Translations under genes and position numbers: made by a program
NCBI RefSeq assembly: GCF_017426705.2
Contig: NZ_CP147251.1
Span: forward strand, 1,836,501 to 1,900,500
From: Enterococcus sp. DIV2402
GTDB taxonomy: Bacteria > Bacillota > Bacilli > Lactobacillales > Enterococcaceae
Direction: 5' to 3'
DNA length: 64,000 nucleotides
The notes under the pieces: generated by a model
Database searches by the model: none
What the model was told of the DNA's origin: nothing
What the model saw: only the letters and a program-made list of their open reading frames with translations
Shown: positions 20,705-28,121 of the stretch, piece by piece
How the letters are laid out: each line of letters starts with the position of its first letter
Position numbering within the stretch: position 1 is the first letter of the stretch

Positions 20705-20745
20705 AATGTAACTGCCCATTCCTTTTTGATGGGCAGTTACATTAT
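20705..20745 (+). terminator. Strong terminator after the GH1 gene
   Basis: Perfect 15-base stem AATGTAACTGCCCAT / ATGGGCAGTTACATT with a nine-base loop. Confidence 0.88.
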
Positions 20746-20823
20746 ATTGGTGAGTATAATCATCTAATGATTCACTTGAAAATAGGATGAATGAACTCAA
20801 ATAAAATAGGATGGGAGATATAT

Positions 20824-20988
20824 ATGAAGAACAATAAAATGAAAACGCTTTTGTCGTTAACTTTAGGAGTATCTCTTACAGGATTAGTAGCTTGTGATAA
20901 GAATACAGAATCAACAAATACAACTGATTCCATTACAGACAAGGGGACTGAATCCATTGTATCTATTTATTATTTACTATTTTTTTAA
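20824..20988 (+). CDS. Short lipoprotein, probably a truncated gene
   Basis: A 54-residue frame behind GGGAGATATAT starting MKNNKMKTLLSLTLG with a lipobox LTGLVAC, then a Thr/Ser/Glu-rich linker and an abrupt end in IYYLLFF. It looks like the signal region of a substrate-binding or other lipoprotein whose mature domain has been deleted. It lies between the GH1 terminator and the LacI-type regulator. It could be a genuine small lipoprotein, but the hydrophobic tail reads like out-of-frame sequence. Confidence 0.5.
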   Translation: MKNNKMKTLLSLTLGVSLTGLVACDKNTESTNTTDSITDKGTESIVSIYYLLFF

Positions 20989-21034
20989 AAATTAGAATTG
21001 ACAGAAGATAAAACTTTTGCTATTATTCATCCAT

Positions 21035-21054
21035 AAGGAAAACGTTTACCTTTT
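21035..21054. promoter_or_regulatory. LacI-type operator before the regulator gene
   Basis: Imperfect dyad AAGGAAAACGTTTACCTTTT lies just before the ribosome site of the LacI-family gene and closely matches the site at 22125, pointing to autoregulation. Confidence 0.7.
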
Positions 21055-21068
21055 ATGGAGTGATACTA

Positions 21069-22088
21069 ATGACTGAAAAAAGAATGTCGATTAAAGAGTT
21101 AGCAAAAATCACGGGATACTCAGTAGCTACAGTTTCTCGTGTCTTAAATAACAAAGAAGGGAAATTTTCAGAAAAAACTAGAGAAAAAATTCTAGCTGTT
21201 ATTGAGGAAACAAACTATGAAACAAATTCTATTGCTAAAAGTTTAAGGATGCAGAGGACCAATACGGTGGGAGTAATTTTACCAGATTTAAGTAATGCAT
21301 TCTTTGCTCGCTTAGTACAAGAAATTGAAACATTGCTTTCTTCAAAGGGGATGACTCTAATTATCTGTACAACGAATCAAGAAAAAGAAAAAGAAGTTCA
21401 ATATTTAAAGATGTTAGAAGGAAAAATGGTAGATGGTATTATTATGATTTCTGGAAACAATAGTTCACTAAATCCTGTTTTTATTAAAAATAAGGGAGTT
21501 GTTTTTATAGATAGAGACAACTCTAGTGAAAATAATATTTCAAGTGTTCACTCTGACCATCGTTATGGTGGGAAGATAGCTTGTCAGAAATTGATAGCTA
21601 ATGGTTGTAAAAAAATTGCTTTCGTTACTCAAGAGGATGTACAAATTACACAGAAAATTTTTGAAGGCGTTTTACAAACAACAAAAAAACAAAGCATAAA
21701 ATTTGATGAAAGTAATAGTATTCTCATTACTTCAGATGATAAATTTTCTAAAACGGGTGCATCAAACTCAATTATATCAGGATTAATTAAAGAAAATAAC
21801 TTCGACTATGATGGGGTAATATGTACTGATGATCGATTAGCAATAGGAGTAATTTTAGCTTTACAAGCACATAATAAAAAAGTACCAGAAGAGGTTAAAG
21901 TTATTGGTTATGGCAATGATCCCATTGCAAAATATTTTACGCCAAGTCTAAGCAGTATCAGGCAAGATTATCTGCATTTAGCTAGAGAATCGGTAAATGA
22001 ATTACTTTATCGAATCGAAAATAAAGCAGAAAAATCGTATGATATTACAATCCCAGTTAGTTTAATCAATAGACAGACAACTATATAA
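21069..22088 (+). CDS. LacI-family transcriptional regulator
   Basis: A 339-residue repressor with the LacI HTH and hinge at residues 1-60 (SIKELAKITGYSVATVSRVL; hinge SIAKSLRMQRTNTVGVI) and a periplasmic-binding-type ligand domain (LPDLSNAFFARL..., IGYGNDPIAKYFTPSLSS). ATG 21069 is eight bases after GGAG. It precedes the lactose/cellobiose-type PTS genes and a matching operator lies in front of both, so it most likely represses itself and the PTS operon until a sugar binds. It resembles RbsR/CcpA-type repressors but is not CcpA by context. Confidence 0.9.
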   Translation: MTEKRMSIKELAKITGYSVATVSRVLNNKEGKFSEKTREKILAVIEETNYETNSIAKSLRMQRTNTVGVILPDLSNAFFARLVQEIETLLSSKGMTLIICTTNQEKEKEVQYLKMLEGKMVDGIIMISGNNSSLNPVFIKNKGVVFIDRDNSSENNISSVHSDHRYGGKIACQKLIANGCKKIAFVTQEDVQITQKIFEGVLQTTKKQSIKFDESNSILITSDDKFSKTGASNSIISGLIKENNFDYDGVICTDDRLAIGVILALQAHNKKVPEEVKVIGYGNDPIAKYFTPSLSSIRQDYLHLARESVNELLYRIENKAEKSYDITIPVSLINRQTTI

Positions 22089-22111
22089 TCTTTGACTATT
22101 CAAAGATTATA
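22084..22111 (+). terminator. Hairpin after the LacI-family gene
   Basis: Perfect stem TATAATCTTTG / CAAAGATTATA with a six-base loop spans the stop codon. The T run is poor, so termination may be partial and allow read-through into the PTS genes. Confidence 0.55.
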
Positions 22112-22124
22112 TAAATTTATTCAA

Positions 22125-22142
22125 AAGGTAATCGTTTACCTA
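22125..22142. promoter_or_regulatory. LacI-type operator before the PTS operon
   Basis: AAGGTAATCGTTTACCTA is a near-perfect dyad around a central CG and shares the GGnAAnCGTTTACC core with the site at 21035. It lies about 40 bases before the EIIC gene. Confidence 0.72.
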
Positions 22143-22182
22143 AAATCTAATAATATAATTTTTAAGATTGTGAGGAGAAAAA

Positions 22183-23469
22183 ATGGAAAATAATACAAAT
22201 TCTTCAGGAAAAATGGAAAAATTGGCAGAAAAATTAATTGAACCTCTTGGTAAATTTGCCAACAATAAATTTTTGCTAATTATGAGAGATAGTTTCATGG
22301 CTGTAATGCCAGTAATTATTATTGGTAGTATGTTCTTACTATTTTCAACTTTAGGACAGGATTTATCAGGTAATGGTCCGTTAATTCCGGCTATGAGTGG
22401 TTTATCCGGAAAGTTAGATGTTGCTTATGGATTAACGATGAATTTAATTGCCCTTTATGTTTGTGTCACAGTAGGATTAGCGTATGCAAATATGTATAAA
22501 CTCGATCAAATGGCAGCTTCAGTGATTGGACTTAGTTCGTTTTTATTATTATGTATCAATTCTATTGAAGATAAAAAAATAGATGTTTCTTCGTTTAGTT
22601 CAAGCGGAATGTTTGTAGCGATTGTATCTGTATTTGCTGCAATGTCTTTTTATCGTTTTTGTTTAGTTAAAAATATTCGAATTAAAATGCCTTCTAGCGT
22701 ACCACCAGCTGTTGGAAATGCATTTTCTTCACTCCTTCCATTATTTCTAATTATGTTATTCTTTTGGACTGTGCGCAGTGTATTAGATATTAATTTAGTA
22801 GAAGTATTTAACTCGCTATTAAAACCAGTGATTGATGCTGGTGATAATATTTTTGCCTTCACATTATATAAAGCTGCAAATAATTTTTTATGGAGTTTTG
22901 GAGTGAATGGTTCTGGAATGTTAGGTGGTATTTTTAAACCATTGGAAGCACAATGGTTATTAGATAATGCCAATGCATTTGCTTCAGGAACACCAATTGC
23001 CGATTTACCGCATATTTGGACAACGCCATTTAATCGTATGGTCACTTGGACATCTGCCGCTTGGGGATTAATTTTCTGGTTATTTATTTCTAAAGTGAAA
23101 TATCATAAAGTAGTAGGAATTGCGTCAGCTCCATCAGCTTTCTTTTCGATTGCGGAACCACTAATTTTTAGTTTGCCGGTCATGTTAAATCCGTTTCTAA
23201 TGATTCCGTGTATCTTGGCTCCTGCAATTGCCGGTTTTGTTGCTTATTTAGCTACTATGTTAGGTTTTGTAAATCCAACCTTTATTGATATGCCATTTGT
23301 TACGCCACCTCCAATTTTGGGATTTGTTTCAACCGGTGGTGATTGGCGTGGAGTTGTCATCGTTCTGGTCAGTTTCTTAATTGGTATTTTAGTTTATTGG
23401 CCATTTTTCCGAGCGTATGAAAAATATGAATTAAAGAAAGTACAAGCAACAGAAACTATCCAAAGCTAA
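22183..23469 (+). CDS. PTS EIIC, lactose/cellobiose family
   Basis: A 428-residue permease of the lactose/N,N'-diacetylchitobiose/cellobiose EIIC family with about ten helices. Typical family stretches are MPVIIIGSMFLL near the start, GVNGSGMLGG and the substrate loop FFSIAEPLIFSLPVM. It starts behind GTGAGGAGAAAA. EIIB and EIIA follow as separate proteins, the normal split arrangement. No glycosidase lies in the operon, so the phosphorylated product must be handled elsewhere or by the phosphatase-like protein at 24208. Confidence 0.92.
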   Translation: MENNTNSSGKMEKLAEKLIEPLGKFANNKFLLIMRDSFMAVMPVIIIGSMFLLFSTLGQDLSGNGPLIPAMSGLSGKLDVAYGLTMNLIALYVCVTVGLAYANMYKLDQMAASVIGLSSFLLLCINSIEDKKIDVSSFSSSGMFVAIVSVFAAMSFYRFCLVKNIRIKMPSSVPPAVGNAFSSLLPLFLIMLFFWTVRSVLDINLVEVFNSLLKPVIDAGDNIFAFTLYKAANNFLWSFGVNGSGMLGGIFKPLEAQWLLDNANAFASGTPIADLPHIWTTPFNRMVTWTSAAWGLIFWLFISKVKYHKVVGIASAPSAFFSIAEPLIFSLPVMLNPFLMIPCILAPAIAGFVAYLATMLGFVNPTFIDMPFVTPPPILGFVSTGGDWRGVVIVLVSFLIGILVYWPFFRAYEKYELKKVQATETIQS

Positions 23470-23509
23470 ATTTTGAATTTATAAAATAAAGAATAAAGAG
23501 GTGTATCAA

Positions 23510-23845
23510 ATGACAAAAAAAGTTATTATGCTCGTTTGTTCAGCAGGAATGAGTACAAGTATGTTAGTGACTAAAATGCAAGATGCAGCAAAGGCAAAGA
23601 ATTTAGATTCTGAAATTTTTGCGGTATCAGCTTCTGATGCAGATAATCATATCAAAAATAAAAAAATAGATATTTTATTGTTAGGCCCACAAGTACGTTT
23701 TATGGAAAAGCAATTTAAAGAAAAATTAACACCACTAGGTATCCCAGTGGCAGTTATCAATATGTCAGACTATGGCATGATGAATGGCGCGAACGTTTTA
23801 ACAGATGCCGAAAAATTAATAAAGGAGTATGAACGTGGAAGATAA
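23510..23845 (+). CDS. PTS EIIB, lactose/cellobiose family
   Basis: A 111-residue cytoplasmic phosphocarrier. The phospho-Cys is in VCSAGMSTSML at about residue 10, and LLGPQVRFM is typical of the family. ATG 23510 is used because AAAGAGGTG precedes it; GTG 23501 lies within the ribosome site. The 3' end overlaps the EIIA gene by about 11 bases. Confidence 0.92.
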   Translation: MTKKVIMLVCSAGMSTSMLVTKMQDAAKAKNLDSEIFAVSASDADNHIKNKKIDILLLGPQVRFMEKQFKEKLTPLGIPVAVINMSDYGMMNGANVLTDAEKLIKEYERGR

Positions 23846-24143
23846 AAATTTAGAAGCCATCATGGGCTTAATCATGTATGGTGGAAATGCTAAAAGTGAT
23901 GCAATGGAGGCAATTGCTGCCGCAAAGCAAGGTGAGTTCAAAATAGCTGATCAAAAAATCAAAGATGCAGAACACTCTTTAGTTGAAGCGCATCATTCGC
24001 AAACGGGTCTTCTAACACAAGAAGCCCAAGGGAATTCAATGACTGTTAGTTTATTAGCAGTTCATTCGCAGGATCATTTGATGACAGCTATTGCCTTTAC
24101 GGATTTGGCAAAAGAAATCATTGATATCTATCAACGTTTATAA
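23835..24143 (+). CDS. PTS EIIA, lactose/cellobiose family
   Basis: A 102-residue helical phosphocarrier. The family signature GLIMYGGNAKSDAMEAI is near the N-terminus, and the phospho-His lies in EAHHSQT. GTG 23835 is seven bases after GGAG and is preferred; ATG 23829 is only one base from it. It passes phosphate from HPr to the EIIB just upstream. Confidence 0.9.
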   Translation: MEDKNLEAIMGLIMYGGNAKSDAMEAIAAAKQGEFKIADQKIKDAEHSLVEAHHSQTGLLTQEAQGNSMTVSLLAVHSQDHLMTAIAFTDLAKEIIDIYQRL

Positions 24144-24207
24144 ATGATTTTTTATTTAATTAAATAAATTAGTCTTTTGGTTTAGCTATTAGGAGGGAGT
24201 TTTAATT

Positions 24208-24918
24208 TTGGGATTAAGAAAACAAGTAAGAAGATTAGTTTTAGATAGTACGTTGAATACAAGAGATTTAGGCGGATACATGACTGTTAATGGTGAAGTA
24301 ACCAATTTTGGTGTAGTTTTAAGGTCAGATGTACCGAATGAACTTACTGAACATGATAAAACAATTTTAGAGGAATATAATATAAAAACGGTAATTGATT
24401 TAAGAGGAAAAACACATTTTGAACAAGAAATAAATGATTTTAGCAAAAAAGAAGATGTTGATTTCTATAATATACCTATGTTAGGTGGCTTTAAAGAATT
24501 AGAAAAAATCAATACTAATCATAATGTGAATTCATATGAAACATTAGCCGAATTGCATGAAGAAGCGCTTTTAGAAGTGTTTACTGTCATTGCTAACCAT
24601 ACAGAAGGGGCCATATTGATCAATTGTAAGGCTGGTAAGGATCGAACAGGAATGATTAGTGCACTGTTATTGATGTTATGTGGAGTCCCTGAAGACGACA
24701 TTATTGCAGATTATGAAATCTCATATACTTTAAATAGAAAAAGATTCGAATTTGATGAGAAGGTTCCTAGAACTTCCTACTATTTATCTCCACCTAAAAA
24801 TATGAGGAATTTTATTGAATATGTGCAAAAAACAAAAAAAGGGCCGGAACAGTTTTTACAAAATTTAGGTGTATCAGAAAAACAAATTGTATCAATCAAA
24901 AAGTTACTTTTACAATAA
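24208..24918 (+). CDS. Tyrosine/serine-type protein phosphatase family (Y_phosphatase3)
   Basis: A 236-residue phosphatase with the DSP/PTP P-loop INCKAGKDRTG at about residue 138 (nucleophile Cys, Arg six residues later) and the N-terminal family stretch LDSTLNTRDLGGY. TTG 24208 is the start, behind AGGAGGGAG. It lies 64 bases after EIIA in the same direction with no terminator, so it is probably the last gene of the PTS operon. Family members dephosphorylate phosphotyrosine or phosphoinositides; removal of phosphate from the imported sugar is a hypothesis only. Confidence 0.85.
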   Translation: MGLRKQVRRLVLDSTLNTRDLGGYMTVNGEVTNFGVVLRSDVPNELTEHDKTILEEYNIKTVIDLRGKTHFEQEINDFSKKEDVDFYNIPMLGGFKELEKINTNHNVNSYETLAELHEEALLEVFTVIANHTEGAILINCKAGKDRTGMISALLLMLCGVPEDDIIADYEISYTLNRKRFEFDEKVPRTSYYLSPPKNMRNFIEYVQKTKKGPEQFLQNLGVSEKQIVSIKKLLLQ

Positions 24919-24929
24919 AGTTGTGAGTA

Positions 24930-24960
24930 GAGACAAGAAAACACATCTTGTCTCTATTCT
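24930..24960 (+). terminator. Terminator after the phosphatase gene
   Basis: Perfect stem AGAGACAAGA / TCTTGTCTCT with a seven-base loop, followed by a T-rich stretch. Confidence 0.85.
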
Positions 24961-24982
24961 TATTCTAGAGGCTATCAAAAAT

Positions 24983-25002
24983 TTGACCGTTGCAACGGTC
25001 AA
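24983..25002. promoter_or_regulatory. Perfect 20-bp palindrome before the PRD activator
   Basis: TTGACCGTTGCAACGGTCAA is fully self-complementary and lies 60 bases before the PRD regulator gene, in the expected position of an operator near the -35 region. No owner is visible. Confidence 0.6.
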
Positions 25003-25062
25003 TAAATGGTGAAGCGTTTTCTAAAAAATAAGTTATGATGATTATAACAAGGAGGGGTGGCT

Positions 25063-26553
25063 GTGAGTTCAAAAAATAATCGTGAACAACAACTGTTGCT
25101 GTTTCTTTCAAAAAAACAAGAGTATGTTACAGCTGATAGTCTTGCAAGAGTTCTTGATCTTTCACAAAAAACGATTTATCGCTTGATAAAAAAGATTAAT
25201 GAAACCTATCAAGAAGGACCATTAATTGTATCTGAAAAAGGAAAGGGGTATAGGCTAGACTACGAAAAATATATCAATTACCAAAGAAGAAGCAGAAATA
25301 CACTAGACAACTTTTCACCGAATGAACGACGGAAACATGTGATGGAACAATTGTTACTTTCATCACCAACACCAATTAATATTCGCCAACTATTCGAAAA
25401 ATACTTTGTAGGAGATTCCGTTATTTTTAGAGATGAACAAATAATGAGCGAAGAACTTAAAAAGTATGATTTGATTTTAGAAAGAAAAAATAGAACATTA
25501 ACTATTTTAGGAAAAGAAGTAAATATTCGTAAGGCAATTAAAGATAGCATTGAAATTCTTAATATTATTGATTTAGATGATTTAAAACATAATCAAGAGT
25601 TGAATTTTAACAAATATGACGTTTTGTTTGTTTTAGATCAAATACGAGGCATTGAGAAAAAATTGGATATTACAATTCCCTATCCATACAACATCAATAT
25701 TTTTTCACATCTCTATATTTTGTTAAATCGGGCAAGAAAAGGCTCTTCTCAACTAGCTAATGATGAGATTTCCCAAGAAGAACTTAGAAGAATGGAAGAA
25801 AATGAAATTTTGTATAGTGTTGCAAAAAGTAGCGTCAATAATATCGAAAAGTACTTAAATATCATTTTACCAGATATTGAAAGCTACTTTATTTATCAGT
25901 ATTTAGTTTCTTCTAGGATGCAAGGGAATTTTACAAGATCAACCACATTTTCTATAGAAGTTATTCAAGTAACTAAACTTTATATTGAAGAAATGAGCAG
26001 TAGATTAGGGATTGAAATTGAAAATGAAACTATTTTTGTCGATCTTGCGAATCATATTAAACCAATGCTAAATCGATTGGAACACAAAATTAGAATAAAA
26101 AATAGTCTTTTGGGACAAATTAAGGCAACTTATGAGCAAATATTCGCTTATGTTCAAGAAGTTTCTTATCTAGTAAGTCAAACGTTTGATTTACCTATCA
26201 TAAATGATGATGAAAATGGCTTCATTACATTGTATTTTGCAAAATTTATCGAATTAAGTCAAAATCAGCAACCAATAAAAACATTAATTATGTGTACAAC
26301 AGGTATCGGCACCTCTGAATTATTGCGCGCCAAGGTTGCTAAAAAATTTCCAGAGCTAGAAATTATTGATGTTATTGCATCTCGAAATGCTAAAAATTTC
26401 AAAGATAAATATGCAGATATTGAATTAATTTTAAGCACGATTGCCATTTCTGAAGAAATAGCTATTGATTATTTATTGGTAAGCGCCATGTTTACGATGG
26501 ATGATCAAAAGCGAGTGCAAGGAAAGATTGAGGAGATATATTATGGACACTAA
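25063..26553 (+). CDS. PRD-domain transcriptional activator (BglG/MtlR-like)
   Basis: A 496-residue PTS-controlled regulator. The order is an N-terminal HTH_11 (residues 5-60; VTADSLARVLDLSQKTIYRLI), a second winged-helix region (about 85-160), PRD1 and PRD2 (about 180-400), and a C-terminal EIIB-like domain with phospho-Cys motif MCTTGIGTSELL at about 413. A C-terminal EIIA domain, present in full MtlR/LicR types, is missing; the separate EIIA at 26543 may stand in for it. GTG 25063 follows GGAGGGG at five bases. It activates, most likely, the downstream allulose-type PTS operon. Confidence 0.87.
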   Translation: MSSKNNREQQLLLFLSKKQEYVTADSLARVLDLSQKTIYRLIKKINETYQEGPLIVSEKGKGYRLDYEKYINYQRRSRNTLDNFSPNERRKHVMEQLLLSSPTPINIRQLFEKYFVGDSVIFRDEQIMSEELKKYDLILERKNRTLTILGKEVNIRKAIKDSIEILNIIDLDDLKHNQELNFNKYDVLFVLDQIRGIEKKLDITIPYPYNINIFSHLYILLNRARKGSSQLANDEISQEELRRMEENEILYSVAKSSVNNIEKYLNIILPDIESYFIYQYLVSSRMQGNFTRSTTFSIEVIQVTKLYIEEMSSRLGIEIENETIFVDLANHIKPMLNRLEHKIRIKNSLLGQIKATYEQIFAYVQEVSYLVSQTFDLPIINDDENGFITLYFAKFIELSQNQQPIKTLIMCTTGIGTSELLRAKVAKKFPELEIIDVIASRNAKNFKDKYADIELILSTIAISEEIAIDYLLVSAMFTMDDQKRVQGKIEEIYYGH

Positions 26554-26974
26554 TTTATATCGTCAAGTTTTTTTTAATAGTCCGTTACAAAATAAAGAAG
26601 AAGTGTATCACTTTATTTCAAAGGAAATATGTCCTGCCGATAGTTCAGTGCAATACGAAATAATGAAACAATTAAAAGAACGAGAAGCTGTAGGGAGTAT
26701 GCAAATTTCTGAACACGTCCTTTTGCCACATATCGAAAGTGAATTTGTTGAGACGAGTAAAATAGTATTCATTCGTTTAGCTGAACCTATTTTATTTTGG
26801 GACCTAAAAACCACAGATATCCAACTATTAATCGTTATTCTATTGAAAAAAAATGAAGTAAATGAAGTAAAGAAACAATTAGCTTCATTTACTAGAACAC
26901 TAGCAGATGAGGAATATCTTGATAATTTATTGGTAAGCGATGAAAACGAATTTAAAAGGAAAGTAAAATTATAG
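26543..26974 (+). CDS. PTS EIIA, fructose/mannitol-like, divergent
   Basis: A 143-residue EIIA-2 type protein with the phospho-His in LLPHIES at about residue 66. ATG 26543 follows GAGGAGATAT and overlaps the regulator's 3' end by 11 bases, so the two are translationally coupled. It differs strongly from the second EIIA at 27321. Since the preceding activator lacks an EIIA domain, this protein may be its detached regulatory module rather than the transport EIIA. That split is inference. Confidence 0.8.
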   Translation: MDTNLYRQVFFNSPLQNKEEVYHFISKEICPADSSVQYEIMKQLKEREAVGSMQISEHVLLPHIESEFVETSKIVFIRLAEPILFWDLKTTDIQLLIVILLKKNEVNEVKKQLASFTRTLADEEYLDNLLVSDENEFKRKVKL

Positions 26975-27287
26975 GAGGAAATCATATGAAAATAGTAGGG
27001 GTTGCTGCATGTACAGTTGGAATTGCCCATACGTATATTGCACAAGAAAAATTAGAAAATGCAGCGAAAAAAGCGGGACATGAAATGGCTGTAGAAACAC
27101 AAGGAACGATTGGTGTTGAGAATGAACTAACACCTGAACAAATTGCCGCTGCAGACATCGTCATTCTAGCTGTGGATGTAAAAATTTCAGGACGTGAACG
27201 TTTTGATGGAAAACGAATTATTCAAGTACCAACAGAAGTGGCTGTCAAATCACCTAGTAAATTAATTGAAAAAGCTGTCGAAGTTGT
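26973..27287 (+). repeat. Direct repeat copy 1 (EIIB gene with ribosome site)
   Basis: These 315 bases are repeated at 27780-28094 with only three differences that I can find, all silent. The copy includes the AGGAGGAAATCAT ribosome site and all but the last codons of the EIIB gene. Confidence 0.92.
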
Positions 27288-27300
27288 GAATCAAAAATAA
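26986..27300 (+). CDS. PTS fructose-family EIIB, copy 1
   Basis: A 104-residue EIIB of the fructose type. The phospho-Cys lies in GVAACTVGIAHTY at residue 9, and the family ADIVILAVDV stretch is present. It is almost identical to the EIIB at 27793; only the last few residues (NQK versus EQSV) differ. Two EIIB genes separated by an EIIA in one operon suggests a recent local duplication. Either copy should be able to serve the EIIC at 28122. Confidence 0.92.
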   Translation: MKIVGVAACTVGIAHTYIAQEKLENAAKKAGHEMAVETQGTIGVENELTPEQIAAADIVILAVDVKISGRERFDGKRIIQVPTEVAVKSPSKLIEKAVEVVNQK

Positions 27301-27320
27301 ACAAAGGTGGAGTGAGTTTC

Positions 27321-27773
27321 ATGGAAGTAAAAGAAATTATTGATTTAAAAACCGTAAAAACACATATGCAGGCTAAAAGTAAGGATGAAGCGTTAACGGA
27401 ATTAGCTAATCTTTTATTAGAGAGTGGATATATTACTGATATTCCTAGTTTTATTAAAGATATTTATGCACGCGAAGCAGAAGGACAAACAGGTATTGGA
27501 AATTACATTGCGATTCCTCATGGTAAAAGCGCGGCTGTTAAAAAGATTGGCGTTGCGATTGGTATTAATGACACAGAAATCCCATGGGAAACTTTGGATG
27601 GCAAAGGTGTTAAAGGAATTATTTTATTTGCTGTAGGAAATGACAACGATGGGGCTCAAAATCATTTGAAATTGTTATCTTTATTTGCACGAAAATTAGG
27701 TAATGATGAAGTGGTCGAAAATCTATTGCAGGCAAAAACAGCAGCAGAAGTAAAAGCAGCTTTTGGTAATTAA
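27321..27773 (+). CDS. PTS fructose-family EIIA
   Basis: A 150-residue EIIA-2 domain protein with the phospho-His in YIAIPHGKS at about residue 68 and the family stretch REAEGQTGIG before it. ATG 27321 is preferred over the GTG nine bases earlier because AAAGGTGGAG would be too close to the latter. It lies between the two EIIB copies and is likely the transport EIIA of this system. Confidence 0.92.
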   Translation: MEVKEIIDLKTVKTHMQAKSKDEALTELANLLLESGYITDIPSFIKDIYAREAEGQTGIGNYIAIPHGKSAAVKKIGVAIGINDTEIPWETLDGKGVKGIILFAVGNDNDGAQNHLKLLSLFARKLGNDEVVENLLQAKTAAEVKAAFGN

Positions 27774-27779
27774 ATAAAG

Positions 27780-28094
27780 AGGAGGAAATCATATGAAAAT
27801 AGTAGGCGTTGCTGCATGTACAGTTGGAATTGCCCATACGTATATTGCACAAGAAAAATTAGAAAATGCAGCGAAAAAAGCGGGACATGAAATGGCTGTA
27901 GAAACACAAGGAACGATTGGTGTTGAGAATGAACTAACACCTGAACAAATTGCCGCTGCAGACATCGTCATTCTAGCTGTGGATGTAAAAATTTCAGGAC
28001 GTGAACGTTTTGATGGAAAACGGATTATTCAAGTGCCAACAGAAGTGGCTGTCAAATCACCTAGTAAATTAATTGAAAAAGCTGTCGAAGTTGT
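27780..28094 (+). repeat. Direct repeat copy 2 (EIIB gene with ribosome site)
   Basis: Partner of 26973-27287. Differences seen are G/C at the third base of codon 5 and two A/G third-position changes near the 3' end. Such near-identity points to a very recent duplication or gene conversion. Confidence 0.92.
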
Positions 28095-28110
28095 TGAACA
28101 AAGTGTATAG
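27793..28110 (+). CDS. PTS fructose-family EIIB, copy 2
   Basis: A 105-residue EIIB with phospho-Cys in GVAACTVGIAHTY, directly before the EIIC gene (11 bases), the usual place. It is the near-identical twin of the 26986 gene. The last residues EQSV differ from copy 1, marking the end of the duplicated unit. It starts behind AGGAGGAAATCAT. Confidence 0.92.
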   Translation: MKIVGVAACTVGIAHTYIAQEKLENAAKKAGHEMAVETQGTIGVENELTPEQIAAADIVILAVDVKISGRERFDGKRIIQVPTEVAVKSPSKLIEKAVEVVEQSV

Positions 28111-28121
28111 GAGGAAGGATA

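Noticed and set aside
25005..25020. Possible cre site TGGTGAAGCGTTTTCT before the PRD activator
   Set aside because: It needs a one-base deletion to match the cre consensus, so catabolite control cannot be claimed from it.
26973..28094. Whether the EIIB repeat might be part of an insertion sequence or transposon
   Set aside because: No terminal inverted repeats, target duplications or transposase lie at the repeat ends, and the unit is just a gene with its ribosome site.
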